A stretch of DNA of 64,000 nt from Marinomonas posidonica IVIA-Po-181 (GTDB lineage Bacteria > Pseudomonadota > Gammaproteobacteria > Pseudomonadales > Marinomonadaceae): NCBI RefSeq assembly GCF_000214215.1, contig NC_015559.1, positions 248,001 to 312,000 of the forward strand. The letters are read 5' to 3'. Made by a program: the position numbers and the translations under genes. The notes under the pieces are model-generated. The model saw nothing but the letters and a program-made list of their open reading frames with translations, searched no databases and had not been told where the DNA came from. Numbering within the stretch: position 1 is the first letter of the stretch; every line of letters begins with the position of its first letter. Shown here piece after piece: positions 46,224-56,739 of this stretch.

Positions 46224-47358
46224 CCACGAATATTGGATGGCCAAAGCGCTGCAACTCGCTCAAAAAGGCCTGTTTACCACACACCCAAACCCAAGAGTGG
46301 GCTGCGTGCTGGTGAAACAAGATGAATTGATTGGACAAGGTTACCACGAGAAAGCCGGTGAAGGTCATGCTGAAGTCAATGCTTTAGCGGATGCCAAGCA
46401 AGATGTTAGCGGTGCGACCGCGTATGTCACTTTAGAGCCTTGCAGTCATCAGGGCAAAACACCGCCTTGTGCTGACGCACTGATTAAAGCGGGAGTGGCT
46501 TGTGTTGTGTATGGCTTGCAAGATCCGAATCCGGAGGTGGCGGGCAATGGCTTGGCGAAACTCAAAGCCGCTGGAATAGAGGTCATCGGGCCCATCCTAG
46601 AAGCCGAATGTAACGCTTTAAACCCAGGCTTCAATAAACGCATGCGCGAAGGCTTACCCTTTGTTCGAGTGAAATTGGCCATGAGTCTAGATGGTCGAAC
46701 GGCCATGGAATCCGGTGAAAGTCAGTGGATTACAGGGGGCGATGCGCGCTTGGATGTACAGAAATGGCGTGCTCAAAGTGATGCAATTGTAACGGGCATT
46801 GGGTCGGTATTAGCCGATAACCCCAGTATGACAGTACGCATTGATGAACAAGGTCAGGAAGTCGATGCCAAGACGGTTCGTCAACCTTTGCGTGTCATTA
46901 TGGACACGGCGCTTTCTGTTCTGCCGGAAGCAAAAATTCTCTACCCTAGTTCACAGGCATGTGTATTTGCCATTGAAGAGGAAGTGGAAGCCGAGCATTT
47001 GGAGACATTGCAGCAAAAAGGTGTGCAGGTGAAATTTTCGTCACCCGGAGACGATGGTCGCTTGGATCTGGTTGATGCCATGGAACAATTGGCGGATATG
47101 GGCATTAATGAGGTTTTGCTGGAAACTGGCGCCGAGCTAGCAGGTGGTTTTTTACAGGCAGGCTTGATTGATGAAATCATTGTGTATATGGCACCAAAAT
47201 TACTGGGTTCCAATGCTCGTGCCTTATTTCAGCTACCCTTAGAGGTGATGGCGGATGCGGTAGATTTGCAATTAAAGTCTGTGCGTCAGGTGGGGCAAGA
47301 TCTTCGCTTGGTGTATCAACCGGTTTATCTTGATGAGTCAGAAGACCAGCAAGAATGA
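46213..47358 (+). CDS. ribD: Bifunctional riboflavin biosynthesis deaminase/reductase RibD
   Basis: About 381 residues. The deaminase half (about 1-145) has the zinc site HAEVNAL and [15 protein letters not shown]. The reductase half (about 150-375) has [18 protein letters not shown] and [11 protein letters not shown]. It makes the 5-amino-6-ribitylaminouracil phosphate precursor of riboflavin; after dephosphorylation the same compound is the substrate of F420 synthesis (CofG/CofH), encoded at 57-62 kb. I choose an ATG at 46213 overlapping the end of nrdR. The usual neighbours ribE, ribBA and ribH are not found after it. Confidence 0.95.
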   Translation: MMHNHEYWMAKALQLAQKGLFTTHPNPRVGCVLVKQDELIGQGYHEKAGEGHAEVNALADAKQDVSGATAYVTLEPCSHQGKTPPCADALIKAGVACVVYGLQDPNPEVAGNGLAKLKAAGIEVIGPILEAECNALNPGFNKRMREGLPFVRVKLAMSLDGRTAMESGESQWITGGDARLDVQKWRAQSDAIVTGIGSVLADNPSMTVRIDEQGQEVDAKTVRQPLRVIMDTALSVLPEAKILYPSSQACVFAIEEEVEAEHLETLQQKGVQVKFSSPGDDGRLDLVDAMEQLADMGINEVLLETGAELAGGFLQAGLIDEIIVYMAPKLLGSNARALFQLPLEVMADAVDLQLKSVRQVGQDLRLVYQPVYLDESEDQQE

Positions 47359-47474
47359 GTGGGTATCGATCACTGAGTCATTGCTTTCACTCGCTTTTTT
47401 GAGGAAAGCGGAAAAACCTTAAAAACTTGGTGAAATTTCGATAAGTTTGCCGAGAAACCTAGCATAAATGTTGC

Positions 47475-47480
47475 TATAAT
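47475..47480 (+). promoter_or_regulatory. Extended -10 promoter upstream of nusB
   Basis: TGCTATAAT provides a perfect -10 hexamer with the extended TGN element, 118 bp before the nusB start. No good -35 box stands at 16-18 bp, which is tolerable for extended -10 promoters. Confidence 0.5.
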
Positions 47481-47597
47481 CGCCCGCCAAGATAATGCGT
47501 ATTCTCGTGTTCTTGGCCATAATGGCTTAGAGCACAACAAAACAGACTGAACACACATACTCAAAAGGTCGTGTAGTCTGGATAACTGAGGCAAAAA

Positions 47598-48098
47598 ATG
47601 AGCGAAGTGGAAACTACAAACGAACAAAACCCAGCACCGCAGCGTAAGGACAAAAAACCTTCACGCTCACAAATGCGCAGTGCGTCGCGTCGTTTGGCAT
47701 TGCAAGCTGTCTATCAATGGCAGATGAATCACACTGCGGTAAGTGAAATTGAGACCCAATTCGTGATGGACCAAGACATGGGAGCTTGTGATAAAGCGTA
47801 TTTCCGTGAAGTGTTACAAGGTGTCACGTCTGGTGCGAAGAAACTGGATGGCCTGTTTGAAGAGCTATTAGATCGTCCATTCGCAGAGCTTGATCCGATT
47901 GAACTCGCTGTATTACGTATTGGGGCTTTTGAGTTGTCTGAGCGTTTGGACGTCCCATATCGAGTGGCGATCAATGAAAGCGTTGAATTAGCAAAAGGCT
48001 TTGGTGCCACAGAAAGTCATAAATATGTGAATGGTATTTTGGACAAGTTAGCGCAACGTGTGCGCCGTGAAGAGATTGCCGCACGTCGCAATCGCTAA
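47598..48098 (+). CDS. nusB: Transcription antitermination factor NusB
   Basis: A 166-residue, all-helical protein, somewhat longer than E. coli NusB (139) because of a charged N-terminal extension (about 1-30). Conserved segments: SASRRLALQAVYQW, DPIELAVLRIGAFEL, RVAINESVELAKGFGATESHKYVNGILDKLA. It binds boxA RNA with S10 in rRNA antitermination. GAGG lies 6 bases before the ATG. The next genes thiL and pgpA, its common partners, lie further on but are separated here by an MFS gene. Confidence 0.96.
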   Translation: MSEVETTNEQNPAPQRKDKKPSRSQMRSASRRLALQAVYQWQMNHTAVSEIETQFVMDQDMGACDKAYFREVLQGVTSGAKKLDGLFEELLDRPFAELDPIELAVLRIGAFELSERLDVPYRVAINESVELAKGFGATESHKYVNGILDKLAQRVRREEIAARRNR

Positions 48099-48183
48099 GC
48101 GAGAATATCGTGTTTAGGCGATCTGCTATCGTACTTGCTTTAACTTCCATGCCATAGCAAACGGATAGCGTCAAAGTGATCGT

Positions 48184-48234
48184 AAAAAAGCCCCCGTGTT
48201 ATTGCCCAACGGCAATAACACGGGGGCTTTTTTT
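48184..48234. terminator. Long bidirectional hairpin terminator after nusB
   Basis: A perfect stem of over 20 bp (GCCCCCGTGTTATTGCC with its complement) surrounds a 4-base CAAC loop, flanked by A and T runs, about 85 bp after nusB. It is the longest terminator stem in the window. Confidence 0.93.
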
Positions 48235-48299
48235 ATGGTGAAAATGGTCTGCCGCGTGTGGGCATAAAGTTGACGTAGTTAGTCTTGAAATAAAATGGT

Positions 48300-48322
48300 G
48301 TATCGCTATACATTAGCGATAC
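48300..48322. repeat. Perfect inverted repeat, possible operator
   Basis: GTATCGCT and AGCGATAC, 8-bp arms spaced 7 bp, in the region before the MFS gene and just before the multi-hairpin element. The size is right for a TetR-type or similar dimeric repressor site, but the protein is unknown. Confidence 0.45.
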
Positions 48323-48348
48323 TGTTGGCGTTTAACTACATCCAATAA

Positions 48349-48491
48349 TTAGGGAAGGTACGAACAAGTTCGCAGGCTACGGCAACCGCTCCTGCGTACA
48401 CCACATCCTTGTGGTTATGCGTTGCTCTAATCCCCTACATCCATGTAGGGGGCAGCGTGGGAATAACTTTCTTTTATTCGTACCTTCCTAA
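48349..48491. repeat. Multi-hairpin element with terminal inverted repeats
   Basis: GGAAGGTACGAA at 48353-48364 is exactly complementary to TTCGTACCTTCC at 48477-48488. With one bulged G the stem extends outward by TTAG. Inside are three hairpins: CGCAGG/CCTGCG (48371-48396, with an inner CGG/CCG), ACCACA/TGTGGT (48400-48415) and CCCCTACAT/ATGTAGGGG (48432-48451, extended by CGTTGC with GCAGCG). The whole can fold as a multi-branched structure. It may be a MITE-like repeat, or a structured leader RNA for the MFS gene that starts 75 bp downstream. No protein-coding frame is convincing here. Confidence 0.6.
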
Positions 48492-48562
48492 GAGCGCTTT
48501 GCTTAATATAAGTAAATTCAATGCCACAAACAGCGTCTCAATCGTTCATATGAGGATGGGTT

Positions 48563-49831
48563 ATGGTCAATGTATTGTTAAGAGTGTGGGCATTATTACT
48601 CGGTATTGTTTTGATCATGCTGGGCAACGGTATGCATTTTACCTTGATTGGTTTGCGCGGCGGGATTGAAGGCTTTTCGTCAGCAGAATTGGCGGTTATT
48701 ACTTCCAGCTATTTTGTCGGTTTCTTATCCGGTGCTCGATTTACCCCTTTATTGATTCGTCGAGTGGGCCATGTGCGTGTCTTTGCGGCACTGGGCAGTT
48801 TTATTTCGGCTGGGCTCATTGCTTTCCCTTTACTGACGGAACCTTGGGCTTGGACAGTGTTACGCTTGCTGGTTGGCTTTTGTATGTCGGGTATCTATGT
48901 TGTGGCTGAGAGTTGGTTAAACGACGCCGCAACCAATGAGACTCGGGGTAAGGTGTTATCGGCTTATATGATTGCCCAGACGCTTGGCATTATTGGTGCG
49001 CAGGGTATGTTAACGCTGGGCGACGCGGCAACATCTGTGCTGTTTATTTGTGCTTCGATCCTGGTTTCTATTTCATTTGCGCCTATTCTTCTTTCCGTGG
49101 CTTCTGTTCCCGCGGTAGATGTGGCGCGCCCAATGGCATTAAGCTTTCTATTTAAACGCTCGCCTTTAGGGACGGTTGGCATCTTCTTATTAGGCAGTGC
49201 ATATGCCACGCAAGCTGGTATGGGAGCCGTGTTTGGTAGTCAGATTGGGTTAACTGCGAACAGCATAGCTTTGTTTATTGCGACACTGTTTGCGGGGGCA
49301 TTGGTATTGCAATATCCCATTGGTTGGCTGTCCGATCGAATGGATCGACGTAAATTAATTTTTAGTGCGGCCTTTATTGGTGGTCTGTCTTGTGCTGTCG
49401 GTTGGATAGCGCATGACGGAATATGGTCTTTAATGGCGGCGGCTTTCTTTGCTGGTGGTGTTACCACACCACTGTATGCTTTGTTTTTGGCTTATACCAA
49501 TGATTCTCTTTCCGCCAATGATATGCCAGCGGCATCAGGTGGACTGGTGTTTACCTTCGGATTGGGGGCGATTACTGGACCGCTGGTGACTGGGTGGGCC
49601 ATGCAATGGTTAGGGCCGTTCGCATTCTGGCTGGTTTTGAGCGCTATTTTTGCAGTGATTGCCTTCTATGCTATTTATTGTATAAAGCTGAATCATGTGG
49701 TTGTTCCGACAGAAGAAACGGAAAGTTATCTTGGGGTCGTGCCGACGTCTTCAGTGGTAGCGGTTGAAGCGGCAGGTGAGTGGGCGGCAGAACATGCTGA
49801 AGCGGAGCGAGAGGCCACAGACACACCTTGA
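48563..49831 (+). CDS. MFS transporter, YcaD-like
   Basis: A 422-residue protein with about twelve membrane segments. The first loop 2-3 region reads SGARFTPLLIRRVGHVRVF, and the mid-protein motif IGWLSDRMDRRKLIF (about 250-264) is the MFS loop signature. The hydrophilic C-terminal tail (about 395-422) is rich in Glu/Ala. The substrate is unknown. GAGG lies 8 bases before the ATG. It interrupts the common nusB-thiL-pgpA order. The upstream region contains an inverted repeat and the multi-hairpin element. Confidence 0.88.
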   Translation: MVNVLLRVWALLLGIVLIMLGNGMHFTLIGLRGGIEGFSSAELAVITSSYFVGFLSGARFTPLLIRRVGHVRVFAALGSFISAGLIAFPLLTEPWAWTVLRLLVGFCMSGIYVVAESWLNDAATNETRGKVLSAYMIAQTLGIIGAQGMLTLGDAATSVLFICASILVSISFAPILLSVASVPAVDVARPMALSFLFKRSPLGTVGIFLLGSAYATQAGMGAVFGSQIGLTANSIALFIATLFAGALVLQYPIGWLSDRMDRRKLIFSAAFIGGLSCAVGWIAHDGIWSLMAAAFFAGGVTTPLYALFLAYTNDSLSANDMPAASGGLVFTFGLGAITGPLVTGWAMQWLGPFAFWLVLSAIFAVIAFYAIYCIKLNHVVVPTEETESYLGVVPTSSVVAVEAAGEWAAEHAEAEREATDTP

Positions 49832-49984
49832 TTTTTTGAATGCTTTTTTTCGCCTGAATGAAGACGAGTGGTGATTTAAAAGTGCTTTGCCCTTTCATAT
49901 CGATAGCTGGTTGATGGTTAACCCGCTATCATAGGCACATCAAGGCGGCTAAAACGCAGCCTTACTCAATATTTTAGGATTAAC

Positions 49985-50281
49985 ATGAAAAAGACGTTTG
50001 CTCTCTCCCACCCCAAGCTTTCTTACCAGCGCGTGATCGAAGTGGCCAAAAACGAAGTAAAGAAATACATTAAGCAAGAGCGTGCTAGAGCCTTACCAGA
50101 AGGGGCTGATTTTTGGGGATTTAACTGTAAGTTTGGGCAAGTAGAAAGCAAAGCTCGTGAGATTCATGAAGGGGATATCAACGTCAATATCAGTTCTGCA
50201 CAAAGTCAGCACTGGAAGTCTTTTTATCTCGAAGTGGTACCAACGCCTAAGACACGAATGAAACGCCCGAAAGAAGATTGA
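49985..50281 (+). CDS. DUF6172-type small protein
   Basis: A 98-residue basic protein beginning MKKTFALSHPKLSYQRVIE, with FWGFNCKFG near 40 and a C-terminal KTRMKRPKED. It matches small proteobacterial proteins labelled DUF6172, function unknown. The high lysine/arginine content could indicate nucleic-acid binding, but that is a guess. It is monocistronic as far as can be seen. Confidence 0.72.
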   Translation: MKKTFALSHPKLSYQRVIEVAKNEVKKYIKQERARALPEGADFWGFNCKFGQVESKAREIHEGDINVNISSAQSQHWKSFYLEVVPTPKTRMKRPKED

Positions 50282-50485
50282 TCACGGGACAGTGAACCGC
50301 CCATTGACGATTAACAAGGCTGATCAGCGATAAGCGATCGGCCTTGTTTGGTTTTTAACGCTTGATTCAGTCTCACTGTTTTGCTTCTGACATCTTAATG
50401 ACAATACGGTATCCTCTTGGTGAGTAAATTGGTTTTCCTTAACCCCTTGTTAATGGGTTTGGTTTGGGAATAAAAGGACATTCTG

Positions 50486-51436
50486 TTGAAAGAATTTGAG
50501 TTGATACAAAACATCTTTCAAGCCTCTGAAATGGCTAGCGTTCGTGGTCGTGACGATCTTTTATTGGGCATCGGTGATGACTGTGCTCAGGTGCAAGTGC
50601 CTACAGGTCAAAGTTTGGTGTTTTCAATGGATACCTTGGTTGAAGGTCGTCATTTTCCCCATGATGCCGACCCTGTCGATATTGGTTATCGTGCGGTGGC
50701 CACCTGTGTCAGCGACTTAGCGGCAATGGGAGCCAAACCGGCCTTCTTCACCCTAGCCTTGACGTTACCTCACTCGGATCCACAATGGCTTGCAGGGTTA
50801 GCGCAAGGCATGGCTGAGCTGGCGGAACCCATTGGTTTGATACTGGTCGGTGGGGACACCACAAAAGGTCCTTTAACCATCAGTTTGCAAGTTCATGGCT
50901 ATGTCGAGCACAATCAAACCCCTCGTCGTGCCAATGCGCAAGTGGGAGATGATATTTATGTCACTGGTTGTTTGGGGGATGCGGCAGCGGCCGTGGCGAT
51001 TGTGACCGGACAAACACAGGTCTCCAGTGAGCGTTTTGACTATTTCTATGATCGCTTCTGGCGTCCATCACCACGTTTGATTGCTGGCATGGCGTTGAAG
51101 CGAGTGGTGAATGCCATGATGGATATTTCGGATGGTTTAGCGCAAGATATTCAGCACATTTTAGCGGCGTCAAAGGTCGGAGCAAGCTTGGATGCCAGTC
51201 GCATACCGATTTCCTATGAGTTGAGGCAATGGCAGCCAGAGCAGGCATTGAATTTGGCGTTAACCGGTGGCGACGATTATGAATTGTGCTTTACCGCAGA
51301 GCCTTCCCAAGCGGCTGAAATTGCTTTGATTACCCAAACATTGGGGTTGCCTTGTGCTAAAGTCGGTGGCGTGACGACGTCGGGTTTCATCATTCAAGGG
51401 TATGACGGTGATGTGTCCGGTTGGCAACATTTTTAG
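50486..51436 (+). CDS. thiL: Thiamine-monophosphate kinase
   Basis: A 316-residue protein of the PurM/ThiL fold: GIGDDCAQV (about 28-36), FSMDTLVEGRHFP, DLAAMGAKPAFFTLAL, LVGGDTTKGP and the late MDISDGLAQDI and GGDDYELCF. It makes thiamine diphosphate from thiamine monophosphate. The start is a TTG at 50486 with AAGGA upstream. It is followed 40 bp later by pgpA, the usual neighbour. Confidence 0.95.
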   Translation: MKEFELIQNIFQASEMASVRGRDDLLLGIGDDCAQVQVPTGQSLVFSMDTLVEGRHFPHDADPVDIGYRAVATCVSDLAAMGAKPAFFTLALTLPHSDPQWLAGLAQGMAELAEPIGLILVGGDTTKGPLTISLQVHGYVEHNQTPRRANAQVGDDIYVTGCLGDAAAAVAIVTGQTQVSSERFDYFYDRFWRPSPRLIAGMALKRVVNAMMDISDGLAQDIQHILAASKVGASLDASRIPISYELRQWQPEQALNLALTGGDDYELCFTAEPSQAAEIALITQTLGLPCAKVGGVTTSGFIIQGYDGDVSGWQHF

Positions 51437-51476
51437 CAGTACAATACATTTAATTTTTTAGAAGGTTTACAGCGTT

Positions 51477-51956
51477 ATGGCCAATTCTGCCCCCGCCTCT
51501 GTGTGGCGAAATCCCATTCATTTTTTGGCCTTCGGCCTCGGTTCAGGTGCTGCGCCTAAAGCCCCAGGAACATTTGGAACCTTGGCGGCAGTGCCGTTGT
51601 TTATTTGGTTTCTACAAGACTTAGCCACAGTCGAGTACTTTGCGGTATTGGTCATCACTTCTTTAGTGGGTATTTATTTATGTGGTAAGACATCCCGTGA
51701 TTTAGGGGTTCATGATCATGCGGGTATTGTGTGGGATGAATTCGTTGGTTTCTGGATCACCATGTGGATGGCGCCTGCTGGCTGGCTCTACCTAGTGTTG
51801 GGATTCATCTTGTTTCGTCTATTCGACATTTTGAAACCTTGGCCGATTTCATGGGTCGATAAAAAAGTCCATGGCGGTTTTGGCATTATGCTCGATGACA
51901 TCCTCGCGGGTGTCATGTCTTTCGTGGTACTACAAGCCATAGCGCATTTTGTCTGA
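51477..51956 (+). CDS. pgpA: Phosphatidylglycerophosphatase A
   Basis: A 159-residue membrane protein with GLGSGAAPKAPGTFGTLAAV (about 21-40) and HAGIVWDEFVGFW (about 80-92), both diagnostic of PgpA, and three to four membrane segments. It dephosphorylates phosphatidylglycerophosphate. It ends at a strong terminator. Confidence 0.95.
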   Translation: MANSAPASVWRNPIHFLAFGLGSGAAPKAPGTFGTLAAVPLFIWFLQDLATVEYFAVLVITSLVGIYLCGKTSRDLGVHDHAGIVWDEFVGFWITMWMAPAGWLYLVLGFILFRLFDILKPWPISWVDKKVHGGFGIMLDDILAGVMSFVVLQAIAHFV

Positions 51957-51966
51957 ATAGTCCATT

Positions 51967-52001
51967 AAAAAAAGCGATGTTGGTTACAACATCGCTTTTT
52001 T
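51967..52001. terminator. Bidirectional hairpin terminator
   Basis: AAAAAAGCGATGTTG and CAACATCGCTTTTTT around GTTA, between pgpA (+) and the dihydropyrimidinase gene (-). It serves both converging operons. Confidence 0.93.
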
Positions 52002-52035
52002 GTGTATCGTACTTTTTGAGTCCGTGTGTGTTGTA

Positions 52036-53592
<1,557 letters not shown>

Positions 53593-53633
53593 CTAGACGG
53601 AAACAGGCAACGCCAATGAGGTTAAATCAGGCT

Positions 53634-55127
53634 TTACGAGGCCACAGCATCGGTTTGGTTCGCTGAGGCGCTTTGTAGATTTGCTAAGATGAAGTACAGC
53701 AAAGCCCCAGTGAAAGCACCGGTAAACCAACCATAGTTATAGAACCAGCCTAATGACGGTACATTCAACGCCATGAGGGTGATCAATACTGGGACCGCGA
53801 AAGCGATAAGTCCTGCGCTATTGAAAGCTGGGTACAAGCTACTCGGTGTATACAGGGCAACCAGATCCAAATGCTGACGTTTGATTAAGAAGTAATCGAC
53901 AATCATAATGCCAGCAATGGGACCAAGTAGGCTGGAGTAACCTAATAGCCAGTTAGAGTACATGCTTTCAACACTGACATCCGATTCCAACATGCCCATT
54001 TTTTTGAGCAATTCCCAGCCCATCAATACGATGCCAATAAGCCCCGTCAATAAGGCTCCGCGAGTATGGTTGATGAGTTTCGGCGCAATGTTCTGGAAGT
54101 CATTGGTCGGTGACACTACGTTGGCCGCTGTGTTGGTTGATAGGGTCGCAATCACAATCAATACCATAGCCACCGCAACCCAAACTGGGCTGTCAATTTT
54201 ACCAATTAATGAAATCGGATCGGAAATGGTTTCCCCGACTAATGTACTAGAAGCGGCCGTTAGTACGACACCTAACGCGGCGAAGAAAAACATGGTGATC
54301 GGCAGACCAATGATTTGCCCAATAACTTGGTCTTTTTGTGTTTTAGCATAACGACTGAAGTCAGGAATATTGAGTGACAGTGTCGCCCAAAAGCCGACCA
54401 TCGCGGTTAAACCACCTAAAAAATAACCCATAAAGCCAGCGTCTTCTGGACGGTTAGCAGGTGTGGCTAAAATTTCCGTAAAGGATACTTTACCACCGGC
54501 CCATACCATTAGCCCAATGCCAACAATAAGGAGTAACGGGGCGGCCAATGTTTCAAGCCATTTGATGGATTCTGCCCCTTTGATGACGACGTACATATTG
54601 AGCGCCCAGAAGATGAAGAAGCCTATGACTTCGCCAACGCCGCCTAAGCTGGCCCAACCATCAGAAATCGCTGACATAAATAAGTGAATCGCTAAGCCAC
54701 CAAACATGGTTTGAATACCAAACCAGCCACAGGCGACAATGGCTCGAATCAAACAAGGGATATTCGAGCCCACCATGCCAAAGGACGAGCGCAATAGTAC
54801 AGGGAAAGGGATACCGAATTTTGTGCCTGGGTAGGCATTCAATGTTAGCGGTACTAACAAGATAATATTCGCAATCAAAATAGTGAACAGTGCTTCCGTA
54901 ACAGATAGCCCGAAGTAAGCGGTCAGTACGCCACCTAGGGTGTAAGTCGGCACACAAATAGACATGCCTACCCAAAGGGCGGCGATGTTCCATTTGCTCC
55001 ATGTGCGGTCTTTGATCTTAGTCGGAGCAAGGTCGTCATTATAGGCTGTGCTATTTTGTAGGTCGCTGTCGACCTCTAACTCATAAAACTCACCTTGCTT
55101 AACAGACTTGCTGGTCATTTTTGCCAC
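53634..55127 (-). CDS. NCS1-family nucleobase/hydantoin:cation symporter
   Basis: A 497-residue protein with about twelve membrane segments. The typical NCS1 opening is present: NDDLAPTKIKDRTWSKWN, then IAALWVGMSICVPTYTLGGV (about 30-68). PFPVLLRSSFGMVGSNIP (about 107-124) lines the substrate site in relatives. NCS1 proteins import uracil, cytosine, allantoin or hydantoins. Context with dihydropyrimidinase and the carbamoyl hydrolase favours a pyrimidine or hydantoin. It is the middle gene of the operon. Confidence 0.92.
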   Translation of the reverse strand: MAKMTSKSVKQGEFYELEVDSDLQNSTAYNDDLAPTKIKDRTWSKWNIAALWVGMSICVPTYTLGGVLTAYFGLSVTEALFTILIANIILLVPLTLNAYPGTKFGIPFPVLLRSSFGMVGSNIPCLIRAIVACGWFGIQTMFGGLAIHLFMSAISDGWASLGGVGEVIGFFIFWALNMYVVIKGAESIKWLETLAAPLLLIVGIGLMVWAGGKVSFTEILATPANRPEDAGFMGYFLGGLTAMVGFWATLSLNIPDFSRYAKTQKDQVIGQIIGLPITMFFFAALGVVLTAASSTLVGETISDPISLIGKIDSPVWVAVAMVLIVIATLSTNTAANVVSPTNDFQNIAPKLINHTRGALLTGLIGIVLMGWELLKKMGMLESDVSVESMYSNWLLGYSSLLGPIAGIMIVDYFLIKRQHLDLVALYTPSSLYPAFNSAGLIAFAVPVLITLMALNVPSLGWFYNYGWFTGAFTGALLYFILANLQSASANQTDAVAS

Positions 55128-55233
55128 CTCTTCTATTCTAGGGTTGATCGTTATTATGGGATTATTGCTTCATTCAAGGTGGGCACTCAGTTTATTAAGC
55201 GCCCTTTCATCTATTGTCTCTAGTGGACAAGGG

Positions 55234-56481
55234 TTATGCTTTGGTATGCTCTTGGGCGATTCGGTCACTGGCTTCTAACATGGTATGCAAGAGTACGTTG
55301 GCACCAGCGGCACACTCTTCAGGTGAACTGTACTCGGCTTCGTTATGACTAATGCCTTTTAAACAAGGTGTGAAAATCATCCCTGTTGGTACCAAATCCG
55401 CCATATAGCAGGCGTCATGTCCAGCGCCGGCATAGATGTCCATATGGCTATAGCCTAATTTCTCGGTGGCGGCTTTTACATCATCAGAAGAATTAAACTC
55501 CACCGGAGCGAAATACCAGAAGTGATCCAGATTAACGTCAAGTTCATGTTCTTTGGCGATTTTTTCACAAAAGGCTGCCAGTTCTTCATGCATGGCCAAT
55601 AACACATCAGGACGGGGGTTACGTAAATCAGCACTGAAGGTTACCTTGCCCGGAATGGTATTACGCGAGTTTGGCCATACGTCCATATAACCAACCGTTC
55701 CCAAACCATTTTCGTGACGGTGAGCGATGTTATTCATTTCGGTCACTATGGCTGAGGCGGCGAGCATGGCGTCTTTGCGTAAATGCATTGGGGTTGTGCC
55801 TGAGTGAGAAGGGCGACCGACCACCTCGATGTTATACCAGCGGATGCCCTGGCCTAAGCGCACAATACCAATGGCCTTTTTTTCATCTTCCAGTATAGGG
55901 CCTTGTTCAATATGTGCTTCAAAAAATGCCCCCATATGGCGGCTACCCAATTCCATATCTCCTAAATAGCCGATGCGTTCCAACTCATCGCCTAGACGAA
56001 TGCCATTCACATCGGTTTTATTCAATTCGGCTTCTAACTCGAAGCGACCGACATAGGTACCAGACCCTTGCATGGCGGGTTGGAAACGGGAGCCTTCTTC
56101 GTTAGTCCAAACGGAGAATTCCATCGCCGTTGGCGTCTCTATCTTGTTTTCATGAAGGGTCCGTAATACCTCAACACCAGATAGCACACCAAAGACGCCA
56201 TCAAACTTGCCACCGGTGGGCTGCGTATCAAGATGGCTGCCTGTGCCGACCGCTGGTAAATCGTTATTGGTACCAGGTCGACGAGCAAAAATGTTACCAA
56301 TTTTGTCCACTTCCACTGTGCAGCCACACGCTTCGCACCAAGACACAAATAGATCACGAGCTTGTTTATCCAAATCCGTTCCGGCTAAGCGATTACAACC
56401 GCCTTTTTCGGTACCGCCAATTTCCCCCATTTCCATTAACGTATCCCAAAGGCGTTGTTCGTTAATTCGAAGGTCTTGCAT
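55234..56481 (-). CDS. M20 N-carbamoyl-amino-acid / beta-ureidopropionate hydrolase
   Basis: A 415-residue binuclear zinc hydrolase of the AmaB/HyuC/allantoate-amidohydrolase group. Metal ligands: His83 in GSHLDTQPTGG, Asp94 in KFDGVFG, Glu pair in TNEEGSRF (about 126-133), His in EAHIEQGP (about 190) and His in GISHNEAEYS (about 380). In context it should cleave N-carbamoyl-beta-alanine to beta-alanine, CO2 and ammonia. I choose the ATG at 56481 because AGGAG lies 6 bases upstream; the ATG at 56487 abuts that site. First gene of the operon; a palindromic operator lies 28 bp upstream. Confidence 0.9.
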   Translation of the reverse strand: MQDLRINEQRLWDTLMEMGEIGGTEKGGCNRLAGTDLDKQARDLFVSWCEACGCTVEVDKIGNIFARRPGTNNDLPAVGTGSHLDTQPTGGKFDGVFGVLSGVEVLRTLHENKIETPTAMEFSVWTNEEGSRFQPAMQGSGTYVGRFELEAELNKTDVNGIRLGDELERIGYLGDMELGSRHMGAFFEAHIEQGPILEDEKKAIGIVRLGQGIRWYNIEVVGRPSHSGTTPMHLRKDAMLAASAIVTEMNNIAHRHENGLGTVGYMDVWPNSRNTIPGKVTFSADLRNPRPDVLLAMHEELAAFCEKIAKEHELDVNLDHFWYFAPVEFNSSDDVKAATEKLGYSHMDIYAGAGHDACYMADLVPTGMIFTPCLKGISHNEAEYSSPEECAAGANVLLHTMLEASDRIAQEHTKA

Positions 56482-56508
56482 GGCCATCTCCTATTACCGT
56501 TAAATACA

Positions 56509-56524
56509 TTTACCAAAAGGTAAA
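56509..56524. promoter_or_regulatory. RutR-type operator upstream of the pyrimidine-breakdown operon
   Basis: TTTACCAAAAGGTAAA is a perfect 6-bp inverted repeat (TTTACC/GGTAAA) spaced 4. It matches the site at 57599-57614 in 14 of 16 bases and resembles the RutR pattern of TGACCA and TGGTCA half-sites. It lies between the leftward operon and the gene for a RutR-like protein. Confidence 0.7.
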
Positions 56525-56739
56525 AAAGCTGAATAAAAAAATTTGAACTTGTCTTTTCGGTCAGCAATAACTAGGCCAAGTTTTTAAATGACACCATCTT
56601 GATTCAGTGGAACAAAGCCATATTAATAGCCATTAGAACTCTCAAAATGATGTTGAGTAATTAAAAATTAACCTTTAAAAACATATGCTTGTGATATTTT
56701 AGAAAAGCGGTTAAAGACGAACAAAAGGTGGAATAAAGT

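Noticed and set aside
47359..47597. Search for an FMN riboswitch or a hidden rib gene between ribD and nusB.
   Set aside because: No conserved RFN-like blocks and no coding frame of useful length; only an extended -10 promoter is visible.
48421..48460. CCCCTACAT/ATGTAGGGG hairpin considered as a CRISPR repeat, integron attC site or tRNA-like structure.
   Set aside because: There is only one copy, no spaced repeats, no attC core sites and no tRNA consensus (no TTCGA arm or CCA-type acceptor).
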